This document shows, piece after piece, positions 54,007 through 62,456 of a stretch of DNA of 64,000 nucleotides; positions within the stretch are counted from its first letter, which is position 1, and each line of letters starts with the position of its first letter. Source of the DNA: Bacteroides sp. UBA7333 (GTDB taxonomy: Bacteria; Bacteroidota; Bacteroidia; Bacteroidales; Bacteroidaceae); the NCBI GenBank assembly GCA_002471195.1, contig DKPN01000032.1:4086-68085 (forward strand), written 5' to 3'. The notes beneath the pieces were generated by a model, which did not search any database, was not told where the DNA came from, and was given only the letters and a program-made list of their open reading frames with translations. Made by a program: the position numbers and the translations under genes.

Positions 54007-54627
54007 ATGAGAACTAAAGGTATTAAAAACCTTCTTATTGATTTTGGTGGCGTACTTATCGACTTACATCGCCAAAGATGTATCGACAATTTTAAACGAC
54101 TAGGTTTCGATGGTATTGAACAATTTCTGAACGAATATCATCAACGAGGTTTCTTTTTAGATCAAGAAAAGGGTTTGATTACTGCACCCGAGTTTCGCAA
54201 TAGTGTGCGCGATGCGATGGGCAAAATTGTGACCGACCAAAAAATTGATGCTGTGTGGAACAGCTTTTTAGGAGAAATTCCTACCTACAAACTCGATCTG
54301 CTGCTCAAACTGCGCGAGCACTACTGTGTATATTTGTTGAGCAATACCAACGAGATACATTGGAAATGGGCTTGCAAACATGCTTTCCCGTATCGCACCT
54401 TCAAGGTAGACGATTACTTTGAAAAGAAATACATATCGTATGATATGAAAATGGCCAAGCCCGATCGTAACATATTCGAAGCGGTGATTGATGATGCAGG
54501 CATACTGCCCGAAGAAACTTTTTTTATTGACGATTCGCAGGACAACTGCCTTACCGCTCAAACCTTAGGAATCGCAACCTATACACCCGCTGCCGGCGAA
54601 AATTGGGGTCATTTGTTTCATTCATAA
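54007..54627 (+). CDS. HAD-superfamily hydrolase next to ribF
   Basis: 206 residues. HAD motif I is diverged: LLIDFGGVLIDLH with a second Gly-containing stretch (usual DxDGT has FDFDGT; here DFGGVLID, the epoxide-hydrolase-like/YihX form). Motif II Ser/Thr in LLSNTNEIH, motif III Lys in DMKMAKPDRNIFE, motif IV in FIDDSQDNCLTA. This is the subclass I cap form of small-molecule phosphatases. The ATG at 54007 is used; a longer frame overlapping the ATPase (from 53911) has no support. It lies 4 bases before ribF, so a flavin-pathway phosphatase role is possible but not proven. Confidence 0.88.
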   Translation: MRTKGIKNLLIDFGGVLIDLHRQRCIDNFKRLGFDGIEQFLNEYHQRGFFLDQEKGLITAPEFRNSVRDAMGKIVTDQKIDAVWNSFLGEIPTYKLDLLLKLREHYCVYLLSNTNEIHWKWACKHAFPYRTFKVDDYFEKKYISYDMKMAKPDRNIFEAVIDDAGILPEETFFIDDSQDNCLTAQTLGIATYTPAAGENWGHLFHS

Positions 54628-54631
54628 TCCG

Positions 54632-55561
54632 ATGCAGGTAGTTCGTAACTTTACATCCTATACACCTCAAGCATGTGTGGCCACCATTGGTTTCTTCGAT
54701 GGTGTACATTCGGGGCATCGTTTTCTTATCGATCAGCTCAAGACCGAAGCACATGCCTGTGGTTTACCATCTGCTATTATCACTTTTGCGGTACATCCCC
54801 GTCAGGTGCTTCAGCCATCGTTTCAATGCGAATTGCTAACGACACTCTCCGAAAAGCTGGAACTTCTCGAAAAAGCCGGTGTCGATATCTGTTTTGTACT
54901 CGATTTTACACCCGATATGGCTCAATTTAGCGCCTATCACTTTATGCAGCATGTGCTGAAACATCAATGTGGTGTGGCTCGTTTGCTCATTGGCCACGAC
55001 CACCGTTTCGGGCGCAACCGTAGCGAAGGTTTCGATCAATATGTTGATTATGGAAAAGAGATCGGTATGGTGGTGTCGCAAACCAAAGCATTTTCCATTG
55101 AGGGAGTTCGGGTTTGCTCTTCTTTGATACGCAAATTGCTTCATACAGCCCACATCTTCGATGCCAATACTTATTTGGGTTATCCCTATTTTATGAAAGG
55201 GTGCGTTGTGGGCGGTTATCAGATGGGACGAAAAATCGGTTTCCCAACAGCCAACCTAGAGGTGAATGACGTGCATAAAATTATTCCGAAAGATGGTGTG
55301 TATGCTGCTTGGGTGAAACTGGACGATGCCACCTCGCATGCTGCCATGCTCAATATCGGTCATCGGCCCACACTCAATAATGGAAGTCATCGTACGATCG
55401 AAATACATATCCTCAATTTTGATGGCGACCTTTATGGGAAGTCTCTTCAATTATCTTTTATCCATTTTCTTCGTAGCGAAATGAAGTTCGATTCGGTAGA
55501 AGCCTTGATTGGACAATTGCGCAATGATGCAGCACAAACCGCTCAACTGTTAGATCAATAA
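54632..55561 (+). CDS. ribF: Bifunctional riboflavin kinase / FAD synthetase
   Basis: 309 residues. N-terminal FAD-synthetase nucleotidyltransferase domain (about 1-180: TIGFFDGVHSGHRFLIDQL, LLIGHDHRFGRNRSEGFDQY, SSLIRKLL). C-terminal riboflavin kinase beta-barrel (about 185-305: KGCVVGGYQMGRKIGFPTAN and MLNIGHRPTLNNGSHRTIEI). It makes FMN and then FAD. No FMN riboswitch is expected or seen, as the gene lies inside an operon 4 bases after the HAD gene. Confidence 0.97.
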   Translation: MQVVRNFTSYTPQACVATIGFFDGVHSGHRFLIDQLKTEAHACGLPSAIITFAVHPRQVLQPSFQCELLTTLSEKLELLEKAGVDICFVLDFTPDMAQFSAYHFMQHVLKHQCGVARLLIGHDHRFGRNRSEGFDQYVDYGKEIGMVVSQTKAFSIEGVRVCSSLIRKLLHTAHIFDANTYLGYPYFMKGCVVGGYQMGRKIGFPTANLEVNDVHKIIPKDGVYAAWVKLDDATSHAAMLNIGHRPTLNNGSHRTIEIHILNFDGDLYGKSLQLSFIHFLRSEMKFDSVEALIGQLRNDAAQTAQLLDQ

Positions 55562-56068
55562 CCATCTTATTTTTCTCTTATTTATTCTCTTCTTATTATT
55601 AAGCGGACTTTCTGACATAAGGTTTTCTGTAAACCATTTGTTTGCATCAACATTCATTACACCCCCATGTAGTGCACCGCTACATGCCCATGTATCTCCC
55701 CATTACATGGGCATGTATACCACTATAACATGCTCATGTCTCTGCGCTACTTCTCGCTAGGTGTTTCCTACAATGTATCGTGTTAGCCGCTTCCTTATCT
55801 CATTTTAGCGGCTCAAAAATGGTATTTGTTGTTCAACGCATTAAAAAAATGTACTCCATATAGGCAATGGGCTGTTACATCTTCAAGTGCGCATGAATAA
55901 AGCTTTTGTGCTGTTTGTTCGCCTCCTCAATTATTGAATAACGAATGAAATATATCGAAAAACGATAAAAAATTATTGTTTTTCTTTTGTTATTTAGAAA
56001 TTAATCTATTCCTTTGCATATCGATTAACGATAAATGGTTGTTAAAAATAGCTCAACAATATAATATC
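55562..56068. other. 507-base intergenic region with a phased array and hairpins
   Basis: Between ribF and the small ORF. It holds a 23-bp phased array (55640-55754) including a perfect inverted repeat, then a hairpin AGCCGCT / AGCGGCT (55785-55791 and 55807-55813, 15-base loop), then AT-rich sequence. No good promoter or ORF was found. No T-run follows the hairpins. Confidence 0.6.
55640..55754. repeat. 23-bp phased degenerate repeat array C
   Basis: CATGT occurs at 55666, 55689, 55712 and 55735, each 23 bases from the last. Units share CATGTAT near the start and a CTACAT/TTACAT-like end. An extra unit at 55640 keeps only the ATTACAC end. Inside the array TACATGCCCATGTA (55681-55694) and TACATGGGCATGTA (55704-55717) are exact reverse complements separated by 9 bases. 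Confidence 0.7.
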
Positions 56069-56314
56069 ATGAAAAAGCCATGTTTTAGTTTCTCATTAAT
56101 GACAATTTGTGTGACAATGATCTCATTGTTTGTTTACAATTCGATAGTTGACCATAAAGAAACAGTGCTAACAGCTTTTGGAATGGGTGCTGCTGAGAGT
56201 ACTGAGAAAAGCTCTCTGCACGATTCGCGCATTCATGTTAAGATCGAATCCATGTCGTCGTTTATTATTGATAAATGGAGTAATTATAGTTTTAATTGGA
56301 ATTTAAAGCTTTAA
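56069..56314 (+). CDS. Small hypothetical exported or membrane peptide
   Basis: 81 codons from the ATG at 56069. Residues 1-27 are a signal-like hydrophobic stretch after MKK (FSLMTICVTMISLFVYNS), and the rest is polar (VDHKETVLTAFGMGAAESTE, ...). The shape recalls small Bacteroidales exported peptides, but no family motif was recognised. The frame extends upstream to 55976 without a good start. A single source of evidence is the signal-like N-terminus; it could also be a chance ORF. Confidence 0.45.
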   Translation: MKKPCFSFSLMTICVTMISLFVYNSIVDHKETVLTAFGMGAAESTEKSSLHDSRIHVKIESMSSFIIDKWSNYSFNWNLKL

Positions 56315-56378
56315 TGTTAACTTTGTATGTAACAAACCGCTTATATAGAATACATACAATATAAAACTACTTAAGCTT

Positions 56379-57203
56379 ATGAAAACAGCGATAAAACTAG
56401 CATTTATCTACTTGGCCATTCAGTTGGTTGTACCACTTTTGATCTCCTTGGGATGGTCTGTATTTATTTTTCTGCAAAGCGGAACATTCGATTTATCGAG
56501 TGCTAACTTTAAAGTTCTTCTTGCATCACAAATCTTATCGATGCTTCTCATGTATTTATATCTGTGGAAGATGAAATATGTGTACGAAATTCAGACTCGA
56601 AAAACGGTTTTGTCACCCTTGTATATCGTGATGTGTGTAGGTATGCTGCTCGGTTGCAATTGGTTGTTGTCTATATTAATGTCTTATTTGCCTTGGGTGC
56701 CCAACGTGCATGAAGAAACCTTTCTGATGCTGCTCGACAATTGGTGGGGCATAGCTACTATTATTGCACTAGGCCCTGTTGTCGAAGAGTGTTTGTTTCG
56801 GGGGGCTATCACTCGAGTGTTGTTGCATCAATATACACCACAGAAAGCCATCTTTATATCGGCATTTATCTTTGCGGTGCTTCACCTTAATCCGGCACAA
56901 ATGATACCAGCTTTTTTTATCGGTATTGTTTTTGGATGGGTGTATTACCGCACAGCCAGTTTGAAACCTGTTATTGTGATGCATATTCTCAATAATTCTA
57001 TCGCGGCTTGGCTCATGGTCGATTATCCCGATGTGAACGATATTAGCGAACTCCTGCCTACCGTGCCTCGTCTCATTATCACATTCGGGGCGATGGCATT
57101 GGTTTATGTTTTGTATGTGCAAATGAAGCGTTTTAATATCCATTACAATTGGCGTCGCGACAAAGTGGGGCAGGTGCAATTGAGTTCGGACGATGTAATA
57201 TAG
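56379..57203 (+). CDS. CPBP family intramembrane glutamic endopeptidase
   Basis: 274 residues, about seven or eight membrane segments. The ABI/CPBP motifs are present: GPVVEECLFRGAITRVL (EExxxR), FAVLHLNPAQMIPAFFIGIV (His) and VIVMHILNNSIAAW (HxxxN). The family includes Rce1-like proteases that cleave membrane-embedded substrates; in bacteria roles range from peptide export and immunity to unknown. It opens a tight cluster with two DUF2975 genes and an HTH regulator. Confidence 0.9.
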   Translation: MKTAIKLAFIYLAIQLVVPLLISLGWSVFIFLQSGTFDLSSANFKVLLASQILSMLLMYLYLWKMKYVYEIQTRKTVLSPLYIVMCVGMLLGCNWLLSILMSYLPWVPNVHEETFLMLLDNWWGIATIIALGPVVEECLFRGAITRVLLHQYTPQKAIFISAFIFAVLHLNPAQMIPAFFIGIVFGWVYYRTASLKPVIVMHILNNSIAAWLMVDYPDVNDISELLPTVPRLIITFGAMALVYVLYVQMKRFNIHYNWRRDKVGQVQLSSDDVI

Positions 57204-57210
57204 TAGAAGA

Positions 57211-57894
57211 ATGAAAAGAAGATTAAATATATTGTGCTCATTGGTTGTATTGGTGCTTAGCTTGTCGGTACTGCAAACCATTTATTTTCTGGGACATGCC
57301 TTTGTTGATGGGGTAAATGCCGGTTATGAAAATACACAAACAAAGTCGATGCTTGGCAACAATACCGGTAGCAAAGTGCCCGATCTCGATATAATGGCTC
57401 ACATGCGTTCGATAGCAGTTGTCCCTAACGAATACAGCAATGTAAACGATTCCATATATAATGTCGTATCAAACAGCTATGTGCCGGCACATTTCGAACA
57501 AGTGATGGTGAGCATACCCACTTCGCCAAGCATTGTTCTAAATGTGGTGGAGTATTTGATGCATTTTGGCACTCTGATAACCGCATTAATGGCTTTTGTT
57601 TGGTTTGTAAAGCTAATCGCTAAAATAAATAAAGGTGATATTTTCTCGTGGGATAATGTGCAACGTCTTCGACAGCTGGGGGTGATATTGATACTGAACT
57701 TTTTGTTTAATTTCGTTCCTACCCTGATGGATATGATTTTTCTTTCGCACATGTTTGCCATGTCAAACTATAAATTGATGTTTAGCGATATGTTTTTAAC
57801 AATCAATTTGGTGCTGGGTTTGTTATCAATGATAGTTGCTCAAGTTTTTGCCATGGGATTGCGCCTGCAAGAAGAGCACGAACTTACGATTTAA
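57211..57894 (+). CDS. DUF2975 membrane protein, copy 1
   Basis: 227 residues, four membrane segments (about 8-28, 105-128, 150-172, 192-212) with a ~75-residue extracytoplasmic loop after TM1. Ends GLRLQEEHELTI. DUF2975 proteins are small four-helix membrane proteins often next to YozG-type HTH genes; the molecular role is unknown. It is 7 bases after the CPBP gene and 17 bases before its paralogue, with the matching C-terminal tail suggesting local duplication. Confidence 0.88.
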   Translation: MKRRLNILCSLVVLVLSLSVLQTIYFLGHAFVDGVNAGYENTQTKSMLGNNTGSKVPDLDIMAHMRSIAVVPNEYSNVNDSIYNVVSNSYVPAHFEQVMVSIPTSPSIVLNVVEYLMHFGTLITALMAFVWFVKLIAKINKGDIFSWDNVQRLRQLGVILILNFLFNFVPTLMDMIFLSHMFAMSNYKLMFSDMFLTINLVLGLLSMIVAQVFAMGLRLQEEHELTI

Positions 57895-57911
57895 TTTATT
57901 GAAATCAGTGT

Positions 57912-58556
57912 ATGAAACGTATTAGTATATTAGCAGTAATTGCATTGGTATTGATGGTGGTCGAGATGTTCTCATCTCTCATCAATTATTATTCGCATTC
58001 GGATGCCACATGGATGATCGAATCGATCATGAAAGGGATGAATCCTACCTCCGATCCGAATCGTTTTGCTACTTTTGCACAAGATTTGAATGTGTATCCT
58101 ATCGAAACGAACGAAAATGTGCACCAAGCCTTCAATACTTTATCGAGCGGCAATACTCCCTATATCCCCAATAAAGTAGTAGCCGGAGGATGGATTCCGG
58201 TGTGGGTGCAAATCGTGATTGGTGTTATAGGTATAGCCTCTTTTCCTATTGTGATATGGGGGTTAATCTGCTTTATTCGTTTGTTGATATCCGTATCGAA
58301 AAATCAAATATTTACGCGGCTTAATACGCGCCGCTTGCGCATCTTTGTTTATGGCGTTTTCGGTAGCGTCGCATTGTTTCAACTGATAGACTGGTTTACG
58401 TATCATTATATTAGTCGACAAATTACGCTTGATGGATATCTTATCAGCGATTACGAAACCATTGTAAGCTGGGGCGACATTTTCTTGGTGGTACTTATTG
58501 TAGAAATATTTGCCAAAGGTGTAAAGCTTCAAGAAGAACAAGAACTAACGATTTAA
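57912..58556 (+). CDS. DUF2975 membrane protein, copy 2
   Basis: 214 residues, the same topology as its neighbour (TM about 6-26, 98-122, 140-160, 182-205). The tail GVKLQEEQELTI closely matches the first copy, while the loops diverge. Followed after 34 bases by the HTH gene. The two may form a heteromer; function unknown. Confidence 0.88.
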   Translation: MKRISILAVIALVLMVVEMFSSLINYYSHSDATWMIESIMKGMNPTSDPNRFATFAQDLNVYPIETNENVHQAFNTLSSGNTPYIPNKVVAGGWIPVWVQIVIGVIGIASFPIVIWGLICFIRLLISVSKNQIFTRLNTRRLRIFVYGVFGSVALFQLIDWFTYHYISRQITLDGYLISDYETIVSWGDIFLVVLIVEIFAKGVKLQEEQELTI

Positions 58557-58590
58557 ACTTAACTTAAACTTAACTACAACCATTTGTAAT

Positions 58591-58803
58591 ATGGCAATTA
58601 TAGTAAACTTAGACATAATGATGGCTCGCCGTAAAATCTCTTTAGGTGAGTTAGCCGAAAAGGTCGACATTACACCTGCCAATCTTTCTATATTAAAAAC
58701 CGGTAAAGCAAAAGCCATTCGATTTTCTACGTTAGAGGCCATTTGTAAAGAATTAGATTGTCAACCGGGCGATATTTTAGAATTTAGGCCCGATGAAGAA
58801 TAA
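58591..58803 (+). CDS. YozG-like XRE-family HTH transcriptional regulator
   Basis: 70 residues, nearly all a helix-turn-helix of the Cro/C1 class: MMARRKISLGELAEKVDITP, then ANLSILKTGKAKAIRFSTLE and ICKELDCQPGDILEF. This small type is commonly encoded beside DUF2975 proteins. It is the last gene of the CPBP-DUF2975-DUF2975 cluster and probably regulates it. A perfect 16-bp terminator follows. Confidence 0.94.
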   Translation: MAIIVNLDIMMARRKISLGELAEKVDITPANLSILKTGKAKAIRFSTLEAICKELDCQPGDILEFRPDEE

Positions 58804-58805
58804 TA

Positions 58806-58857
58806 AAATAAAAACTCCCGATATCGAATATTCAATACGATATCGGGAGTTTTTATA
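58806..58857. terminator. Bidirectional terminator between the HTH gene and sufE
   Basis: Perfect 16-bp inverted repeat AAAACTCCCGATATCG / CGATATCGGGAGTTTT with flanking A/T tracts. Confidence 0.92.
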
Positions 58858-58868
58858 AGATCTTGTTT

Positions 58869-59297
58869 TTATTGATTCTCTTTTGCTTTGAAAGCTAAAG
58901 CATACATGCGCATTTGCTTGATCATTGAAAGAAGCCCGTTGCTACGAGTGGGCGAAAGATGATCCTTCAAACCTATTTCGTCGATAAAGCGAAGATCGCT
59001 TTCAAGTATTTCTTCGGGTGTATGTTCTGAAAGAACTCGTATCAGTAGTGCGATAATGCCTTTTACTATAATGGCATCGCTATCTGCCCGAAAGACGGCT
59101 TTACCATCTACCATGTCGGCTTGCAACCACACACGGCTTTGACAGCCTTCAATCAAATTTTGTTCGGTTTTATATTTTTCATCCAAGGGTGGCAGTTCGT
59201 TGCCCAAATCGATGAGTACTTGATAGCGATCCATCCAATCGTCGAAGTCGGTGAACTCAGCCACTACTTCGTTTTGCAATTCGTTGATTGATTTCAT
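58869..59297 (-). CDS. SufE-family sulfur-acceptor protein
   Basis: 142 residues. The sulfur-accepting Cys is in LIEGCQSRVWLQA. DDWMDRYQVLIDLGNELPPL at the start and SPTRSNGLLSMIKQM near the end are SufE hallmarks. It takes sulfur from a SufS-type cysteine desulfurase for Fe-S cluster assembly; SufS is not in the window. It follows the M28 gene by 19 bases on the same strand. Confidence 0.95.
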   Translation of the reverse strand: MKSINELQNEVVAEFTDFDDWMDRYQVLIDLGNELPPLDEKYKTEQNLIEGCQSRVWLQADMVDGKAVFRADSDAIIVKGIIALLIRVLSEHTPEEILESDLRFIDEIGLKDHLSPTRSNGLLSMIKQMRMYALAFKAKENQ

Positions 59298-59316
59298 TGA
59301 TATTGTAAGTTTTTAT

Positions 59317-60309
59317 TTATTTTTCGTTATAGATTACCTCCATTACTGTTTGTCCTACAGCCTCTAATGTACGGGGGTTGATGTTATCCATATTATCGTT
59401 TATAGTATGCCAAGCCGGATCGAAAGAGTAGTCGCCTTCGGGATTGAAGGGGATAATGTCGATCGTTTTTATCCCTGCGATTTGATTGATAAATAGATGG
59501 TCGTCGATAGCGGGAGCTCCCATTTCATCGATAAAATAGTTGTCATAACCTAACTTTTTAGCAGCTTTCCATACCTTACGATTGATGTCGCGTGCATATT
59601 TATCAGAGTGATATTCGCGATAAAATTTAGGATCGTGTCCTCCTACCATGTCTAATAAAATTCCGAAACGTGCGTTATAGCCCGGAACGTGTGGTACACG
59701 CGACCAGTATTGTGAACCTAAACACCATGACTCTTCTCCATGTTTGTTGGTGGCTTGGTGATAGCCGTAGTCTTCGGCATCAAGAAGTATAATGTCGATA
59801 CCTAAATTGGGTTGTTGTTGTTGTAGCTGACGAGCGATTTCGAGTAATACGCCTACGCCGCTAGCACCATCGTTGGCTCCTAAAATAGGTTTATAATGAT
59901 TCTTTGGATCCTCATCGGCATCGGCCCACGGACGACTATCCCAATGGGCAAAGAGTGCGATACGCTTTTTGTTGGCCGGTTGATAAGCGCCAATAATATT
60001 GCGTGCCTTGAGTAGTGTACCGTCATAAGTGATTAAATCGGCATATTGGTTCGATACTTGTGCCCCAAAGTTTTCTAACTGCTGGGCAAGGTAGTTTCCA
60101 CAATCTACATGCTCTTTTGAGTTGGGAACGCGTGGACCGAAATCTACTTGATCTTTTACATATTGATATGCACTATCGGCATTAAATTGTGGTACGGAAA
60201 CAGTTAATATTTCAGATTGTATCGTATCGGCTTTTTGATTTTTGCTACCTCCACAAGCAGTGCATGTTAAGATGATGCTCAAAGCGCCAATCATATATTT
60301 TCTATTCAT
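59317..60309 (-). CDS. M28-family zinc lipoprotein, type II glutaminyl-peptide cyclotransferase-like
   Basis: 330 residues, lipoprotein signal ending TCTAC (Cys19). The M28 core shows FAHWDSRPWADADEDPKNHY, LGANDGASGVGVLLEIAR, IILLDAEDYGYH and a late TDDN-like WHTINDNMDNINPRT. The DSRPWADADxDP and GANDGASGVG motifs fit the glutaminyl cyclases described from Porphyromonas and relatives, which convert N-terminal Gln of periplasmic proteins to pyroglutamate. The residues I would expect to bind zinc (Asp, Glu, His) are present. A plain aminopeptidase activity cannot be excluded. It lies between sufE and the LD-carboxypeptidase gene. Confidence 0.88.
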   Translation of the reverse strand: MNRKYMIGALSIILTCTACGGSKNQKADTIQSEILTVSVPQFNADSAYQYVKDQVDFGPRVPNSKEHVDCGNYLAQQLENFGAQVSNQYADLITYDGTLLKARNIIGAYQPANKKRIALFAHWDSRPWADADEDPKNHYKPILGANDGASGVGVLLEIARQLQQQQPNLGIDIILLDAEDYGYHQATNKHGEESWCLGSQYWSRVPHVPGYNARFGILLDMVGGHDPKFYREYHSDKYARDINRKVWKAAKKLGYDNYFIDEMGAPAIDDHLFINQIAGIKTIDIIPFNPEGDYSFDPAWHTINDNMDNINPRTLEAVGQTVMEVIYNEK

Positions 60310-60384
60310 TTAAATTCGTTTTATAAGTTTAGCTCCTACAAATGTAATCAAAAATAGAGCTATTTGCGAGATAGCTCTATTTTA

Positions 60385-61296
60385 TTAACATAAGAATTTA
60401 AGTGCCACCTCTTTACTATCAACTTGAAGCTGTATTTTAGCTCCTTCGATAAGTGGCAAATTATGAGTGATATGTCCTACGGGGAAATCGAAACAAATGG
60501 GATATTCGTACTCTTCTAATAGGTCGGCCAAAGCTCCATACAACTCTTTTCCGAGTGATCTGTCTTCTTCGTATTCGGTGAATTTGCCAATAATCAATCC
60601 TGATATATTATCGAGTATGCCTCCTAGCTTAAGGTTGTAGAACATACGTTCAACGGCATGCGGACGTTCGCCCACATCTTCAATGAAAAGTATCGTACCT
60701 TTAGCCGGAATGTCATAGGGGGTGCCTCTTAAACCACTGAACACCGCCAAATTACCACCACGCAAGATGCCTTCGGCAACTCCCTTATGATTATACTTAT
60801 GTTTGTGTACACGGTAAATGGGTATTTTACCGAATAACATATTCTTAAGATATAATGTACATGTGTCATCGTCGGGTTCAACCGTAAGATGGCGTGTCAT
60901 AGGTGCATGCAATGAAGCAAATCCATGCTTTTGGATGGTATTGTGTAGGGCGGTTATATCGCTAAAACCGATCAACCATTTGGGATTTTTTTCGAATTCG
61001 GTAAAGTCTATTTTGTCTATAAAGTGTATGGCACCGTAGCCACCGCGACTACATAAAATGGCTTTTACCTTTGGGTCGTCGAAGGCATCTTGAATATCTT
61101 TTAGTCGATTCTTAATGCTTCCGGCATATTTCCCCGAAGCGTCGGTAGCGTGCTTGGCAATACGAACTTTTAATCCCCATGATTCGATTCGTTTTTGAGC
61201 TCCTTCGATGAGCGATTTGTCTATTTTGCTCGATGGCGAAAGTATTACGACTTCATCGCCAAGAGTAAGGTAGGGGGGGAAATGCAGTGAATTCAT
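60385..61296 (-). CDS. LD-carboxypeptidase (S66 family)
   Basis: 303 residues, cytosolic. Ser-hydrolase motifs: CSRGGYGAIHFIDKIDF, LIGFSDITALHNTIQKHG, FIEDVGERPHAVERM (Glu) and FDFPVGHITHNLPLIEGA (His). The enzyme trims the terminal D-Ala from murein tetrapeptides during recycling, although some family members act on other peptides. It leads a possible three-gene run with the cyclase-like and sufE genes (75-base gap to the next). Confidence 0.93.
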   Translation of the reverse strand: MNSLHFPPYLTLGDEVVILSPSSKIDKSLIEGAQKRIESWGLKVRIAKHATDASGKYAGSIKNRLKDIQDAFDDPKVKAILCSRGGYGAIHFIDKIDFTEFEKNPKWLIGFSDITALHNTIQKHGFASLHAPMTRHLTVEPDDDTCTLYLKNMLFGKIPIYRVHKHKYNHKGVAEGILRGGNLAVFSGLRGTPYDIPAKGTILFIEDVGERPHAVERMFYNLKLGGILDNISGLIIGKFTEYEEDRSLGKELYGALADLLEEYEYPICFDFPVGHITHNLPLIEGAKIQLQVDSKEVALKFLC

Positions 61297-61538
61297 AACG
61301 TTTACTCTATTACTGTATGATTACAAATTTACTTATATTCTTTAAAAATCAAAGAAAGATGCCCTAAAACAGATATATTCGTGGGCGTTTGTTGTTTAAT
61401 AGATGTTGCAATTGAGTGTGTTCTATATAGAGTATGCCTTGTTTATTGTACAAAATGAAACTATTTGCTATGATTATTGTCTTAAAAATTGATAATGTTA
61501 TCGAAAATATTTATGATATTTGCTAAAAATCTTACGTT

Positions 61539-62450
61539 ATGGAACCTATAAAGAGTTTTGATCAACTTACTTCGTATTTGAAATCACTCAATCAGCGTAA
61601 ACGTATTGCTGTGGTTTGTGCCAACGATGCAAACACAGAGTATGCCATTGCAAGAGCGTTGGAGGAGGGTATCGCCGAATTTCTGATGATTGGGGATTCG
61701 GCAGTTTTAGAAAAATACCACGAATTGAAGAAATATCCCGACTTTGTAAAATATATTCATATTGAAGATTCGGATGAAGCAGCTCGTGAGGCTGTGAAGA
61801 TCGTTCGTGAAGGGGGTGCCGATATTTTAATGAAGGGTATTATTAATACTGACAACCTGCTTCGTGCTATTCTGGACAAAGAAAAAGGGCTACTTCCTCC
61901 GGGAAAAGTATTAACACATTTGTCGATGATGCAAATACCGACTTATGATAAACTTCTTTTCTTTTCGGACGCGGCTGTTATTCCTCGTCCTACTTTGCAA
62001 CAACGAATAGAGATGATATGGTATGCCATCAATGTTTGTCGCGATTTTGGTATTGAGCAACCCAAGGTTTCATTAATACACTGTACCGAGAAGGTGAGTG
62101 CTAAATTTCCACATTCACTCGACTATGTGAACATTGTAGAACTTTGCGAGGCTGGCGAGTTTGGAAATACGATTATTGATGGTCCTCTTGATGTACGTAC
62201 GTCGTGCGAACCGGCTAGCGGTAGTATCAAAGGTATTGTATCGCCTATTAATGGCGAAGCCGATGTACTTATTTTCCCGAACATTGAATCGGCTAATACG
62301 TTTTATAAATCGGTAGCGTTATTTGCCGGTGCCGATATGGCTGGATTGCTGCAAGGACCGATCTGTCCGGTAGTATTACCTTCGAGAAGCGATTCGGGCT
62401 TATCAAAATATTATAGCATGGCTATGGCTTGCCTTGTTTGTAAAACATAA
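61539..62450 (+). CDS. ptb: Phosphate butyryltransferase
   Basis: 303-residue phosphotransacylase: transfers butyryl from CoA to phosphate. Start of the fold KRIAVVCANDANTEYAIARA, then GADILMKGIINTDNLLRAIL, and the C-terminal GADMAGLLQGPICPVVLPSR. The family also contains phosphotransacetylases, but the butyrate kinase gene 6 bases downstream makes Ptb the better call. Upstream about 240 bases of AT-rich DNA show no consensus promoter. Confidence 0.93.
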   Translation: MEPIKSFDQLTSYLKSLNQRKRIAVVCANDANTEYAIARALEEGIAEFLMIGDSAVLEKYHELKKYPDFVKYIHIEDSDEAAREAVKIVREGGADILMKGIINTDNLLRAILDKEKGLLPPGKVLTHLSMMQIPTYDKLLFFSDAAVIPRPTLQQRIEMIWYAINVCRDFGIEQPKVSLIHCTEKVSAKFPHSLDYVNIVELCEAGEFGNTIIDGPLDVRTSCEPASGSIKGIVSPINGEADVLIFPNIESANTFYKSVALFAGADMAGLLQGPICPVVLPSRSDSGLSKYYSMAMACLVCKT

Positions 62451-62456
62451 TTTCAT

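Noticed and set aside
54632..54660. FMN riboswitch before ribF
   Set aside because: Only 4 bases separate ribF from the HAD gene, and no FMN-element-like sequence was seen further up.
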